The notes beneath the pieces are model-generated. The model ran no database searches and had not been told where the DNA came from. It saw nothing but the letters and a program-made list of their open reading frames with translations. Below are positions 17,618 to 26,318 of a stretch of DNA of 47,295 nucleotides, in pieces (the stretch's first letter is position 1; each line of letters begins with the position of its first letter). The translations under genes were made by a program, and so were the position numbers. The DNA comes from Deltaproteobacteria bacterium (lineage in GTDB: Bacteria > Desulfobacterota > Desulfuromonadia > Desulfuromonadales > Geopsychrobacteraceae). The stretch is taken from assembly GCA_024280485.1 (NCBI GenBank), contig JAJRQB010000089.1, positions 1 to 47,295 on the forward strand, written 5' to 3'.

Positions 17618-17773
17618 TTAAGAAACTGATCCTAATACATCAATACTCTCGCGCATCAGGGTAGAGATACTCACCCCGGCAGCAATCGACAGATCCTCCA
17701 AGACGACCCGCTCTTCATCGTTCACCCGAAAGGAGATCACATGTTTCACAAGATCTTCCGATGTTCTGCCCAT
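17618..17773 (-). CDS. Small ribbon-helix-helix (CopG-like) DNA-binding protein
   Basis: A 51-residue reading frame. A beta strand (HVISFRVNDEER, residues 11-22) is followed by two helices around the turn AGVSIS, which matches the ribbon-helix-helix layout: strand, helix A (VVLEDLSIAA), turn, helix B (STLMRESIDVL). It would act as a dimer binding DNA in the major groove through the strand. The ATG at 17773 has AGGG about ten bases upstream, a weak site. No toxin gene lies next to it, so it is not obviously an antitoxin. It sits alone between iclR and merR. Confidence 0.68.
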   Translation of the reverse strand: MGRTSEDLVKHVISFRVNDEERVVLEDLSIAAGVSISTLMRESIDVLGSVS

Positions 17774-17995
17774 TGCCAACTATCCCTATTAAATCATTTA
17801 AACGACGGCCACCAGCCTTCGGCGGTACGCGCTGTCAGAACCCGAATCCTTCTTCATCGTTTGAAAAAAATCCACGGGGCGGCCGAAACTGCAGGAGAGA
17901 GAGCAACTACAGCACGTAAGGAGGGGTTGGCCGCCCCATGGCAATTAAAAGCTTGAATGTTCTATCCTGCTCCAAACCTTGTACTAAGTTAAAAC

Positions 17996-18415
17996 CTACT
18001 TTTTATATTCACACCATTGCTGTTTATCTTTTAAGCAATCCATAATTCGCAACTTATAATCACTGATATCTTTACGCAGCGAGATCAAATTAGAAATTTT
18101 CCTATCAATTTTACCGATATTGGCATCGACAAGATCAAGAAGGCGCGGCAGAATTTTATCAACATCCTTATTGTTCAAATCGTAGTAGATCGACAGCTCT
18201 TTCATTTCATTCAACGAAATCCCAAGATCCTTTAGTTTAAAAATAAACTTGAGTCGTATAATCTCATTTTCGCCATATATTCGATAATTACCTTCGCTGC
18301 GTTCAAAGGTCCCCATAAGACCTATCTCTTCGTAATATCTTATGGATCTTGACGTTATGCCTAGTTTCTTGGCAATAATACCTATCGTATTTGGCTTCTC
18401 TGCTGCATCATTCAT
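17996..18415 (-). CDS. MerR-family transcriptional regulator
   Basis: A 139-residue MerR-type protein. The N-terminal winged helix (residues 8-75) contains IGIIAKKLGITSRSIRYYEEIGLMG and YRIYGENEIIRLKFI. A long dimerisation helix (about 88-125) follows, then a short C-terminal tail with two Cys (DCLKDKQQWCEYKK). It does not look like a metal sensor. It starts 30 bases after the enoyl-CoA hydratase stop, so it is probably the last gene of the fad operon. MerR-type regulators of the LiuR group control fatty and branched-chain acid oxidation in proteobacteria, and this may be a functional analogue. Codon use is clearly more AT-rich than in the neighbouring genes. Confidence 0.88.
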   Translation of the reverse strand: MNDAAEKPNTIGIIAKKLGITSRSIRYYEEIGLMGTFERSEGNYRIYGENEIIRLKFIFKLKDLGISLNEMKELSIYYDLNNKDVDKILPRLLDLVDANIGKIDRKISNLISLRKDISDYKLRIMDCLKDKQQWCEYKK

Positions 18416-18445
18416 AGATCTACCTGTAGAAATTCGCTGTCATTC

Positions 18446-19222
18446 CTAGAACTTCGAAAAATCCGCTTTGCGCCGCTCGAAGAAAGCCGCAAAAGCTTCC
18501 TTGGCCTCGGGTGATTCGAGTCGTTCCATAAAGAGCGGCGTCTCTTCCGCCATGGTTTGCGCAATGGCCCTTGCATCACCCTTGACCAGCAGCGCCTTGG
18601 AAAGCCGTACTGCGGAAGGTGGCAAGGCGGCCAGTTTACGCGCCTGTTCCAGCCCCCTTTCCAGCAGTTCTTGGCTGGAGAAGGTCTGGTTCACAATTCC
18701 CAATTCCAAGGCCTTTTCCGCCGAGAAGGCCTCTCCGAGCAGAATCAGTTCGGCGGCCCGTTGCCGTCCCATCAGTTGCGGCAGAATAAAGCTCGACGCC
18801 GCCTCGGGACAGAGGCCGAGGTTGACAAATGGCAACTGGAATCTGGCTTCAGTCGAGGCATAGACCAGATCACAATGCAGCAGCAGGGTGGTGCCGATAC
18901 CGATCGCAGCCCCTTGCACTACAGCGACAACCGGTTTTTGCGCCTGACTGAGCGCCAGCAGAAACTGCATGACCGGACTCTCATCCCCTTGCGGAGGCGA
19001 ATTGAGAAAGTCTTTCAGGTCGTTGCCACTGGTAAAGCAATCTTCCGTTCCGTGCAGAAGAATGACACGCACCTTTTTCTGCCGATCGGCGTCCCGGATC
19101 GCCTCTGCCAGCGCGCTGTACATCTCCAGAGTCAGAGCATTTTTCTTCTCGGGACGATTGATCTGCAAGCGGAGAACAGTCCCCTCATCGTGAACCCTGA
19201 TCTCATTTGTTTTTTCAGTCAT
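18446..19222 (-). CDS. Enoyl-CoA hydratase/isomerase family protein
   Basis: A 258-residue crotonase-fold enzyme, adding water to or isomerising trans-2-enoyl-CoA in the cytoplasm. Oxyanion-hole segments are CFTSGNDLKDF (about residue 63) and VQGAAIGIGTTLLLHCDL (about 103). LGLCPEAASS (about 133) carries a Glu at the usual catalytic position. The start at 19222 is chosen because GAGG lies six bases upstream; the frame extends further without another site. It is fourth in the fadN-fadA-fadE order, 52 bases after fadE. A separate hydratase beside the one fused in FadN could serve different chain lengths or isomerise unsaturated acyl-CoAs. Confidence 0.9.
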   Translation of the reverse strand: MTEKTNEIRVHDEGTVLRLQINRPEKKNALTLEMYSALAEAIRDADRQKKVRVILLHGTEDCFTSGNDLKDFLNSPPQGDESPVMQFLLALSQAQKPVVAVVQGAAIGIGTTLLLHCDLVYASTEARFQLPFVNLGLCPEAASSFILPQLMGRQRAAELILLGEAFSAEKALELGIVNQTFSSQELLERGLEQARKLAALPPSAVRLSKALLVKGDARAIAQTMAEETPLFMERLESPEAKEAFAAFFERRKADFSKF

Positions 19223-19274
19223 GTTCATCCTCGTGCGCTTTGCCTTGAGAAATCTCAACCATTTTCAGGATTTC

Positions 19275-21053
19275 TTAAAAAATATATTTCTCCGCCTCAA
19301 TCGCTGCGGTGGCCAGCACACGCTTCGCTTCAAGCAGACCGCTGGCATCGTACTGCCCCAGGCGGGTCACTGCTGAACGAAGCATCTGCCGTGACTCTTC
19401 TTCAGCGATGTAGAAAGCCCCTTTCTGCGCAGCCCTGACGGCCTGTTCATTTGCCCGGTAGGCACAGACTCTGGCGACTGCCAAATAGAGTTCCTTCTTT
19501 GCCGGACTAGCCTGCGCGTAGGCTTTTTCAGCCCGCAGCACTGCACTTTCCAGGGCGAAGATCTGGATCGCCATGTCGGCTGCGGTTAGCAGGAATTCCT
19601 GCTCCTGCTGCAGACGCTTGCCATATTTCTCGACTGCGGTACCGACAATAACCAGAGCCAGGGACTTCAGCTGCTTCAACAACTGTTTTTCCTCAGCGAG
19701 AAGCCCTTCTGACCCCGCAGAAGCTGTCGACTCCGACTGCAGTGATACAAACGCTTGCTTGACGGCGGTCGGCAGTGGCAACTCGCCCTTCATCCCCTTA
19801 CCCAACAAAATGCCGGGAATCAGAATGCGGTTTATCTCGTTGGTCCCTTCGTAGATGCGGCTAATCCGTGCATCGCGATAATAGCGCTCGGCCGGGTACT
19901 CACTGACGAACCCGTAACCGCCGTGGACCTGCAAAACTTCGTCGACCACGAAGGCCTGCACCTCGGAACAGTAGACCTTGGCGATGGCACACTCGGCGGC
20001 GTACTCCTCAATCCCCTTCTGATAGTCGGTGTAGTAGTTGTCGCCTCCCTTGTCGAGGTTCTGCAGCCGGTCGTCAAGCAGGCCGGCCAGCCGATAGACA
20101 ACCGACTCGGAAGCAAAGATATCCGCAACCATATCGGCCAGTTTCTCCCTGATCGCCCCGAAGCTGCTGATACTGGTTTTGAACTGCTTACGCTCGTTGG
20201 CGTACTGAGCTGCGGCCTGAAAGGCGTGTTTGACTGCCCCGGTGGCCCCGGCACCCAGTTTGAAGCGGCCGACGTTGAGCACGTTGAATGCAATCTTGTG
20301 CCCCTTACCGATCTCACCGAGCAAGTTTTCCACCGGCACCTTGACGTTGTCGAGGATCACCTGACAGGTCGAGGAGCCCTTGATGCCGAGCTTCTTCTCT
20401 TCGACACCGATGCTCAACCCTTCAGAGTTGCGCTCGATCAAGAAGCCGGTGAAGTGCTCCTTGTCGACCTTGGCGAAAACCGTGAACAGGTCGGCAAAGT
20501 CGGCATTGGTGATGAATTGCTTGGTACCGTTGAGGATATAATGCTTGCCGTCCTCAGAGAGGATCGCCGAGGTGCTTGCCCCCAGGGCATCTGAACCGGA
20601 GCCGGGCTCGGTGAGGCAGTAGGCGCCGATCTTTTCGCCGCTCAACAGCATCTCCAGGTAGCGCTCCTTCTGATCCGGGGTGCCGTAATAGACCAGCGGC
20701 AGGGTGCCGATGCCGCTATGGGCCATGGCGGTCACACTGAAGGAGCCTGCAGCACCGAGCTTTTCGGCGATCAGCATGCTGGTCGCCTTATCCAGATCCA
20801 GACCGCCGTACTCTTCGGGACCATCAGCCATCAGCAAGCCGAGTTCGCCGCACTTTTTTAACAACTCGACCGTCACTTCAAAGTTCTGCCCCTCAATTTC
20901 CTCGATACGCGGCAGCACCTCGTTGGTGACGAACTGCTCGGTGGTCTCGGCGATCTGCCGCTGCTCATCGGAAAAATCTTCTGGGGTAAACAGCTGCTCA
21001 AGCCCGGTTTCGGCCAGCAGATATTCGCAACCTTTTAATTGTGTATTCGACAT
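19275..21053 (-). CDS. fadE: Acyl-CoA dehydrogenase, FadE (YusJ-type, 592 residues)
   Basis: Oxidises acyl-CoA to trans-2-enoyl-CoA with FAD. The length matches the roughly 594-residue FadE of the Bacillus fadNAE operon. Motifs are YCLTEPGSGSDALG (about residue 148) for FAD/substrate contact, the helical C-domain VGRFKLGAGATGAVKHA, and YPAERYYRDARISRIYEGTNEINRILI, which carries the residues around the catalytic Glu and FAD site. An extra C-terminal helical domain of about 150 residues follows, as in the very-long-chain group. The open frame continues 63 codons upstream, but the ATG at 21053 has GAGAGG and a proper N-terminus (MSNTQLKGCEYLL). It lies 22 bases after fadA. Electrons would go to an electron-transfer flavoprotein not present in this window. 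Confidence 0.93.
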   Translation of the reverse strand: MSNTQLKGCEYLLAETGLEQLFTPEDFSDEQRQIAETTEQFVTNEVLPRIEEIEGQNFEVTVELLKKCGELGLLMADGPEEYGGLDLDKATSMLIAEKLGAAGSFSVTAMAHSGIGTLPLVYYGTPDQKERYLEMLLSGEKIGAYCLTEPGSGSDALGASTSAILSEDGKHYILNGTKQFITNADFADLFTVFAKVDKEHFTGFLIERNSEGLSIGVEEKKLGIKGSSTCQVILDNVKVPVENLLGEIGKGHKIAFNVLNVGRFKLGAGATGAVKHAFQAAAQYANERKQFKTSISSFGAIREKLADMVADIFASESVVYRLAGLLDDRLQNLDKGGDNYYTDYQKGIEEYAAECAIAKVYCSEVQAFVVDEVLQVHGGYGFVSEYPAERYYRDARISRIYEGTNEINRILIPGILLGKGMKGELPLPTAVKQAFVSLQSESTASAGSEGLLAEEKQLLKQLKSLALVIVGTAVEKYGKRLQQEQEFLLTAADMAIQIFALESAVLRAEKAYAQASPAKKELYLAVARVCAYRANEQAVRAAQKGAFYIAEEESRQMLRSAVTRLGQYDASGLLEAKRVLATAAIEAEKYIF

Positions 21054-21075
21054 GATTGACCTCTCAAATCTGTTG

Positions 21076-22251
21076 TTATAGTTTTTCGAAAATCCCGGCC
21101 GCACCCATGCCCAGGCCGATACACATGGAGACCATGCCGTATTTTGTTTCCCGCTTGCCCATTTCGGACAACAGGGTCGCGGTGAGCTTGGAGCCGGTGC
21201 AGCCCAGAGGGTGCCCCAGAGCGATAGCGCCACCGTTAACATTGATGATCTCGGGATTCAGGTCGAGATCCTTGATGACCGCCAGCGACTGGGCGGCAAA
21301 GGCCTCGTTGAGCTCTATCAGGCCGATATCCTGCTGCCTGAGTCCGGCCTTCTGCAATGCCGCAGGAATGGCCGCAATCGGACCGATCCCCATCACTTCC
21401 GGCGGTACACCCTTAACGGAAAATGAGACGAAACGGGCGACCGGGTCCAGGCCGTGCTTCTTAACGAACTCCTCTGAGACCACCAGCACCGCTGCGGCAC
21501 CATCGGTCATCTGCGAAGCGTTGCCGGCGGTGACACTGCCGTTCATCTTGAAGACCGGGCGCAGCTTACCCAGCGAGGCGGCGCTGACTCCGGCGCGTAC
21601 GCCGTCATCGATACTGACCAGCTCAGTTTTCTTCTGCATCTTGCCGCCGGCTAAGAAGGCATGCTCAACCTCGACCGGGATGATCTCCTCGGCGAAGCGA
21701 TTAGCAGCAATTGCATTGGCGGCCTTCTCATGGCTGGCAGCAGCAAAGATATCCTGCTGCTCGCGGTTGATTCCGTATCTTTCAGCAACAACCTCGGCGG
21801 TCATTCCCATCCCCATAAAGGATTCCGGCCAGTCACTGACCATACCGGGATTCGGCGTAACCTTGTTGCCACCTAAGGGAACGCAGGTCATCGATTCAAC
21901 ACCACCGGCGATAAGGCAGTCGGCCTGACCTGCCTGAATCTTTTCGGCCGCCAGGGCGATCGCCTGCAGGCCGGAGGAGCAGAGACGATTGACGGTCAAG
22001 CCGGGAACCGTAGTCGGCAGGCCGGCTCTCATCGCCGCGACCCGCGCAACATCCCAGCCCTGCTCGGCTTCGGGGAAGGCGCAACCGAGGATCACATCTT
22101 CGACCTCAGCGCCGTCAATACCGGTCCGTTCAACCAAACCCTGGATTGCACTGGCAGCCAGATCATCGGGGCGTACGCCCTGAAATTTGCCCTTATATGC
22201 CCGGCAGCCCGGTGTTCTGTATGCTGCTAAAATATATGCTGTTTTCATCAT
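21076..22251 (-). CDS. fadA: Acetyl-CoA acyltransferase (3-ketoacyl-CoA thiolase), FadA
   Basis: Cleaves 3-ketoacyl-CoA with CoA to acetyl-CoA and a shortened acyl-CoA. At 391 residues it is the standard thiolase length. The nucleophile Cys is in VNRLCSSGLQAI (about residue 92), the His in GGAIALGHPLGCTGS (about 346), and the second Cys in SMCIGLGMGAAG (about 377). NEAFAAQSLAV is also present. Two adjacent ATGs (22251 and 22248) follow GGGAG, and either could start the protein. It lies between fadN and fadE with short gaps, in the same order as the fadNAE operon of Bacillus. Confidence 0.95.
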   Translation of the reverse strand: MMKTAYILAAYRTPGCRAYKGKFQGVRPDDLAASAIQGLVERTGIDGAEVEDVILGCAFPEAEQGWDVARVAAMRAGLPTTVPGLTVNRLCSSGLQAIALAAEKIQAGQADCLIAGGVESMTCVPLGGNKVTPNPGMVSDWPESFMGMGMTAEVVAERYGINREQQDIFAAASHEKAANAIAANRFAEEIIPVEVEHAFLAGGKMQKKTELVSIDDGVRAGVSAASLGKLRPVFKMNGSVTAGNASQMTDGAAAVLVVSEEFVKKHGLDPVARFVSFSVKGVPPEVMGIGPIAAIPAALQKAGLRQQDIGLIELNEAFAAQSLAVIKDLDLNPEIINVNGGAIALGHPLGCTGSKLTATLLSEMGKRETKYGMVSMCIGLGMGAAGIFEKL

Positions 22252-22383
22252 TATTCTCCCTAGTTAATGCCCATCCGGGATTACTGGATGGGTCTAACCC
22301 CGTTTTCAAATCGGAAACGAGCAATTTTTCGCAAGGTCAAGGAGATCAAGGGATTGCGGAAAAGGGCCGTTTCCGGTTGAAAA

Positions 22384-24753
22384 CTAGTTACGTAGCGCTT
22401 TGCCGGTCGTGAGCATGTGCTCGATCCGTTCCAGCGTTTTCGGGTTTCCGCACAGATGCAGGAACGCTTCCAGCTCCAGATCGAGCAGGTACTGCTCGGT
22501 GATCAAGGTGCCGGTCGGCACGTCACCACCGGTGATGACTCCAGCGATGATCGCACCCATTTCTGCCTCGTACTCGGTGGCGAAACCGCCCGCCGCCATA
22601 TTCCAGACCTGACTCTTGAGGGCTGAGGCGGCACTACGACCCGGTGCCTTGATGTTTTCCAAGGGCTTGCCTGGCCGGTAGTTATTCGCCAACGCCAGAA
22701 CCTTCTGCTTGGCGTCGGCGATCAGACTGTCGATATCCATGCTGATGGCGTCGCTGGCACGCATCATTCCCATGCCCGTGAGTTCCGCGGCCGAGCCGGA
22801 AACCTTGGCCATGACGATGTTATTGAACAGCTTGCCGATAAATGGAGAGATGTCGGCCCGGTAAGGCGCGGACATCTCAATGGCCCGTAACGCCATCTCC
22901 TTGGTACCGCCGCCAGCCGGCAGCAGGCCGACGCCGATCTCGACCAGTCCCATGTAGGTCTCGGCGTGAGCGTTGATGCTATCTGCATGCAGAGCGACTT
23001 CGCAGCCACCACCAAGAGCCATATTGAAGGGCGCAGCAACCACCGGCACATGAGAGTATTTGACACCCATCAGCGAGGCGTGGAATCCGCGAATGATCCG
23101 TTCGATCTCATCGAAGTTTCCAGCCTTGATCGCCGCAGCGATCTTCGCCAGATTGGCGCCGGCCGAGAATACCTTGCCATGATTACCGATCACCAGACCA
23201 ACACCCTGGTTTTCAGCACGCTCGACCGCTTTGGCGGTCATATCCAGGATGCCGTCATCGATGGCGTTCATCTTGGAGTGAAACTCAAGGCCGAATACGC
23301 CGTCGCCCAGATCGTAGATCGAAGCATCGGAATTACTCTCGACAACTTTATTGTCGCGCTTGAGGATATCGAATTTGATCTGGGTCGACGGGATACCGAT
23401 TTCACGATATTCACCGGCAACCAGATCCCAGGCAAACTTCTGTGCGCCTTCGAACTTGTAGAATGTATCAACCTTTTTCAGCAGCGCCGGAACGTCAAGG
23501 CCATCGGCCTCGGCCCGTTCGACAAAGTAGCGAACCCCCAGAGCATCGAGCATCTCGAAGGGTCCCAGCTCCCAGCTGAAGCCCCACTTCATGCCGTTAT
23601 CGACATTGACGATATCCTCAGAGATCTCCGGAATCCGGTTGACCGTGTAGATCAACGCATCACGCAGGTTACGCCAGGCGAACTCGGCGGCCTTGTCCTT
23701 GCCGGCGACCACGGCTTGCAGGCGCTTTGCCGGATCATCCAGGCCCTTGGTCGCCAGGACCGACTCAAACTTCGGTTTTGCTGAAGCCTTGTATTCGCCG
23801 CTGACGTAATCGTAGTAGCTGATTCCGGATTTATCCTTCTTGAAGAAGCCCTGCTTGACCTTGTTGCCGAGCAGCCCCTTTTCGATCATGCCGCTGAAGA
23901 ATTCCGGAATCTTGAAGGTTTCGCGCTGCTCATCGTTCGGCAGCAATTCGTAGCTGTTGTTGCCGACATGGACCAGGGTATCGTTGCCGACCAGGTCGCA
24001 GGTGCGGAAGATCGCGCTCTTGGGGCGGGCGGTGGCCGGACCGGCGACAGCGTCAACCTCTTCGACCGTCATCCCCAGTTCGAGCATGTGCTGCATGGCA
24101 TTGAACATGGTGAAGACACCGATGCGGTTGGCGATGAAGTTCGGCGTATCCTTGCCGAAAACCACCCCTTTGCCCAACCGACGACGGCTGAACTCGGCCA
24201 TATAGGCCAGCACTTCAGGATCGGTCTCCTTGCAGGGGACCAGTTCCAGCAGGCGCATGTAACGCGGAGGATTGAAAAAGTGGGTAACCAGGAAGTTCTT
24301 GCGCACCGACTTCGGCAGCAGCTCGGCCATGGCGTTGACCGACAGGCCGCTGGTATTCGACGACAGAATCGCCCCTTCGGCCAGATTGGGCACCACCTTT
24401 TCAAGCAGCAGACTCTTCTTGATCGCCATGTTCTCCACCACGACCTCGACCACCCAGTCACAATCCTTCAGGTTGGCGATATCGTCTTCAAAGTTGCCCG
24501 CGGTGATCTGCTGAACAAAATTCTTGTGGTAGAGGCCGCGGCCCTTCACGGCCCCCTGCACTCCACTGGTCGCAAAGCGATTGCGTACGATCGGGCTCTC
24601 CAGGCTGAGTCCCTTTGCCTCTTCCTGCTTCGTCAGTTCCCTAGGGACGATATCCAACAACAGGACCTCAAGCCCAGCATTCGCCAGGTGTCCAGCGATG
24701 GTTGCGCCCATAACTCCGGCGCCGAGGACCGCTGCTCGTTTAATCTGCCGCAT
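22384..24753 (-). CDS. fadN: 3-hydroxyacyl-CoA dehydrogenase/enoyl-CoA hydratase fusion, FadN-type
   Basis: A bifunctional beta-oxidation enzyme of 789 residues, the length of Bacillus FadN. The order is dehydrogenase first: Rossmann fold with AAVLGAGVMGATIAGH (residues 7-22), SSNTSGLSVN and THFFNPPRYM for the catalytic His region, NFIANRIGVF, then 3HCDH C-terminal domains to about 460. A crotonase domain follows (about 495-680) with FSAGANLAKIAAA and NMALGGGCEVALHAD. This order is opposite to that of E. coli FadB. The frame extends upstream, but the ATG at 24753 has GGAGG seven bases before it. It is first in the operon fadN-fadA-fadE-ech-merR. Confidence 0.94.
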   Translation of the reverse strand: MRQIKRAAVLGAGVMGATIAGHLANAGLEVLLLDIVPRELTKQEEAKGLSLESPIVRNRFATSGVQGAVKGRGLYHKNFVQQITAGNFEDDIANLKDCDWVVEVVVENMAIKKSLLLEKVVPNLAEGAILSSNTSGLSVNAMAELLPKSVRKNFLVTHFFNPPRYMRLLELVPCKETDPEVLAYMAEFSRRRLGKGVVFGKDTPNFIANRIGVFTMFNAMQHMLELGMTVEEVDAVAGPATARPKSAIFRTCDLVGNDTLVHVGNNSYELLPNDEQRETFKIPEFFSGMIEKGLLGNKVKQGFFKKDKSGISYYDYVSGEYKASAKPKFESVLATKGLDDPAKRLQAVVAGKDKAAEFAWRNLRDALIYTVNRIPEISEDIVNVDNGMKWGFSWELGPFEMLDALGVRYFVERAEADGLDVPALLKKVDTFYKFEGAQKFAWDLVAGEYREIGIPSTQIKFDILKRDNKVVESNSDASIYDLGDGVFGLEFHSKMNAIDDGILDMTAKAVERAENQGVGLVIGNHGKVFSAGANLAKIAAAIKAGNFDEIERIIRGFHASLMGVKYSHVPVVAAPFNMALGGGCEVALHADSINAHAETYMGLVEIGVGLLPAGGGTKEMALRAIEMSAPYRADISPFIGKLFNNIVMAKVSGSAAELTGMGMMRASDAISMDIDSLIADAKQKVLALANNYRPGKPLENIKAPGRSAASALKSQVWNMAAGGFATEYEAEMGAIIAGVITGGDVPTGTLITEQYLLDLELEAFLHLCGNPKTLERIEHMLTTGKALRN

Positions 24754-25056
24754 TTTGTTTCCTCCGAACGTTGTTGATAAAAATAGCTGGTTGTTGAAGT
24801 TGACCCAGAGGATCAAGCTCCTTTTACGTTAACGTCAACTCAAGTGCATACATCTGTAGCTGCCATTCAATCAAATTGAACTGCTATAGGCGCGTCTCAG
24901 AAGCTCCAGAGGACGGCATGACGATAATAATCGATGAACTTAACTACTGACTAAGGCTAACGTCGCTGAGTATTAATTGCCTCAGCACAACTTAGCTGCC
25001 TCCCGCTTGTCAAAGCTCCATCCTGTTTCAGAGCCTAGCTCCTAGCTGATAGCAGA
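24754..25056. other. Intergenic region: fad operon promoter area
   Basis: No gene is seen. It must hold the fadN promoter and the end of the BMC transcript. No strong terminator is visible after the last shell gene. The palindrome at 24826-24835 is the only clear signal. Confidence 0.5.
24826..24835. promoter_or_regulatory. Possible operator ACGTTAACGT upstream of fadN
   Basis: A perfect 10-base palindrome about 75 bases upstream of the fadN start, flanked by TTTT and CAACTC. It recalls the ACGT-spaced palindromes bound by regulators of fatty-acid and branched-chain catabolism, including MerR-type LiuR. The merR gene at the end of the same operon is a candidate binder. A single short copy, so tentative. 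Confidence 0.4.
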
Positions 25057-25647
25057 CTAGCTCTTGTCGATCTGTTTTCGTGCACTTTCAAGTTGCGCTT
25101 TTGTTCCCGCAAGAGAGAGGCGTCCATGACCCCCGACCTCCTGAATATCCACCAGGATTATTTCCGGCACGACTTTTTCCACCTCGTTGGCCAGCAGAAC
25201 AGCAAAAGGTGCGGGAGAGACTTCACAGATCAGTAAGGACTCACCGGGTGTCAGCATTGAACCACGGTAAGAAGCGTTCAGCATGATGGCGTGGCGAGCG
25301 CTAATCTCTTCAATCAGCTCGACAGTTCCGACTATTGGCTGCTCCGCGTCTTTAACATCTGTGCCAGAGAGCTTCATCAGCAGATCGGCAACCTTGGCCA
25401 GCTCCGCAGGATCTTCAGCATGAAGCTCAAGCAAACCACCCTGGCGCGCCAGATTCACCGCTGCGCCTGATTTAAACACCGCATCGATCAAGCGCTCTGT
25501 GGCTATGGCGGGGGCGATATCAAGAAACAGAACCTGACCAGCTTCCGTCGGCATAAAACCTCTGCTGCGCACCTGGGATCCGAGGTAGGCGGCAAGCTGG
25601 TTCTGCAGGTCTTCAACCTGAACGTAAGTTTTTAATTGCATCTTCAT
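25057..25647 (-). CDS. BMC shell protein with two BMC domains (BMC-T type)
   Basis: A 196-residue tandem BMC-domain protein expected to form pseudo-hexameric trimers in the microcompartment shell. The first domain (about 5-95) is divergent. The second (about 105-195) shows the fold clearly: ISARHAIMLNASYRGSMLTPGESLLICEVSP, FAVLLANEVEKVV and GGHGRLSLAGTKAQLESARKQID, where the Gly-rich strand and last helix are typical. It is related to the protein at 26610-27221 across its length. It is the last gene of the BMC operon, 88 bases after the hexamer gene and beyond a hairpin that could lower its expression. The start ATG at 25647 has only a weak site. Confidence 0.85.
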   Translation of the reverse strand: MKMQLKTYVQVEDLQNQLAAYLGSQVRSRGFMPTEAGQVLFLDIAPAIATERLIDAVFKSGAAVNLARQGGLLELHAEDPAELAKVADLLMKLSGTDVKDAEQPIVGTVELIEEISARHAIMLNASYRGSMLTPGESLLICEVSPAPFAVLLANEVEKVVPEIILVDIQEVGGHGRLSLAGTKAQLESARKQIDKS

Positions 25648-25677
25648 GCTTATAATCCCGCAAAGCTAGCAATTTAC

Positions 25678-25711
25678 GCAGTAGTTCACCCGTTTAACGG
25701 GGAACTACTGC
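25678..25711 (-). terminator. Intra-operon hairpin after the BMC-H gene
   Basis: GCAGTAGTTC (25678-25687) pairs with GAACTACTGC (25702-25711), and an inner CCCG/CGGG extends the stem. There is no T-run afterwards on the minus strand. It is more likely an RNA-stabilising or partial attenuation element between the abundant hexamer gene and the last shell gene than a full terminator. Confidence 0.5.
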
Positions 25712-25735
25712 ACCATTGCCGTTTCAGAATATGCC

Positions 25736-26011
25736 TTATTTGCCCGGCGTAAAAAACTTGGTCACGTCAGCGTGAGGACGCGGAATAACATGGGATGAGA
25801 CAACCTGACCGATAGCGGCAGCGGCCTCGACACCGGCTTCAACAGCGGCCTTGACAGCGCCGACGTCACCATTGACGATAACTGCAACCAGGCCATCACC
25901 GACCTGCTCACGCCCGGAGATTGTCACATTTGCAGATTTCACCATTGCATCAGCAGCAGCAAAAGCGGTGGTGTAGCCTTTAGTTTCGATCATACCAATT
26001 GCGTTAGACAT
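25736..26011 (-). CDS. BMC-H hexameric microcompartment shell protein
   Basis: A 91-residue canonical single BMC-domain protein, the main facet tile of the shell. It starts [26 protein letters not shown], with the Lys-rich hexamer edge motif region. It continues with [27 protein letters not shown] and [13 protein letters not shown], all standard for PduA/EutM-like proteins. A short tail follows (TKFFTPGK). It is 40 bases after the pentamer gene. Confidence 0.97.
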   Translation of the reverse strand: MSNAIGMIETKGYTTAFAAADAMVKSANVTISGREQVGDGLVAVIVNGDVGAVKAAVEAGVEAAAAIGQVVSSHVIPRPHADVTKFFTPGK

Positions 26012-26051
26012 ACTGTTTCTCCTCTTTTTAGTAAAAGTTATAATGAACGAC

Positions 26052-26318
26052 TTACTTCTTGTTTTTCTTAATCGTTACCTCTTCCAGAGAGGCCACGACG
26101 ACAGCATCGATAAGCGCATCGCTTTGCCCGTTCGCGCGAGCAGCGACTGAACCGGTCACGATCAGCACACGCTCACCTTCGCCACATCCGAGTGGATCGA
26201 AAGCGATCAGACATTTTTTTACGCTATCTTCCAATTCGATCTTCAACAGAGCTCCGGCGGGTACGTTACTGAGTTTTTTAACCGCCCAAACATGGTCAAC
26301 TACTTTTCCAACCAGCAT
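26052..26318 (-). CDS. BMC-P pentameric vertex protein (EutN/CcmL family)
   Basis: An 88-residue EutN/CcmL-type protein that caps the twelve vertices of the shell. The N-terminus [15 protein letters not shown], the following LLKIEL strand, [22 protein letters not shown] and [13 protein letters not shown] are all characteristic. A basic tail KKNKK ends it. Its ATG overlaps the stop of the 93-residue gene upstream by one base (TGATG), so the two are probably translationally coupled. Confidence 0.97.
   Translation of the reverse strand: MLVGKVVDHVWAVKKLSNVPAGALLKIELEDSVKKCLIAFDPLGCGEGERVLIVTGSVAARANGQSDALIDAVVVASLEEVTIKKNKK

Noticed and set aside
17876-17937. Inverted repeat GGGGCGGCC/GGCCGCCCC as a terminator or attachment site
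   Set aside because: The 44-base loop is too long for a terminator, there is no T-run, and no integrase or tRNA is nearby.
21054-21242. N-terminal extension of FadE
   Set aside because: The extra residues overlap the end of fadA in another frame and match nothing. The ATG at 21053 has a good ribosome binding site.
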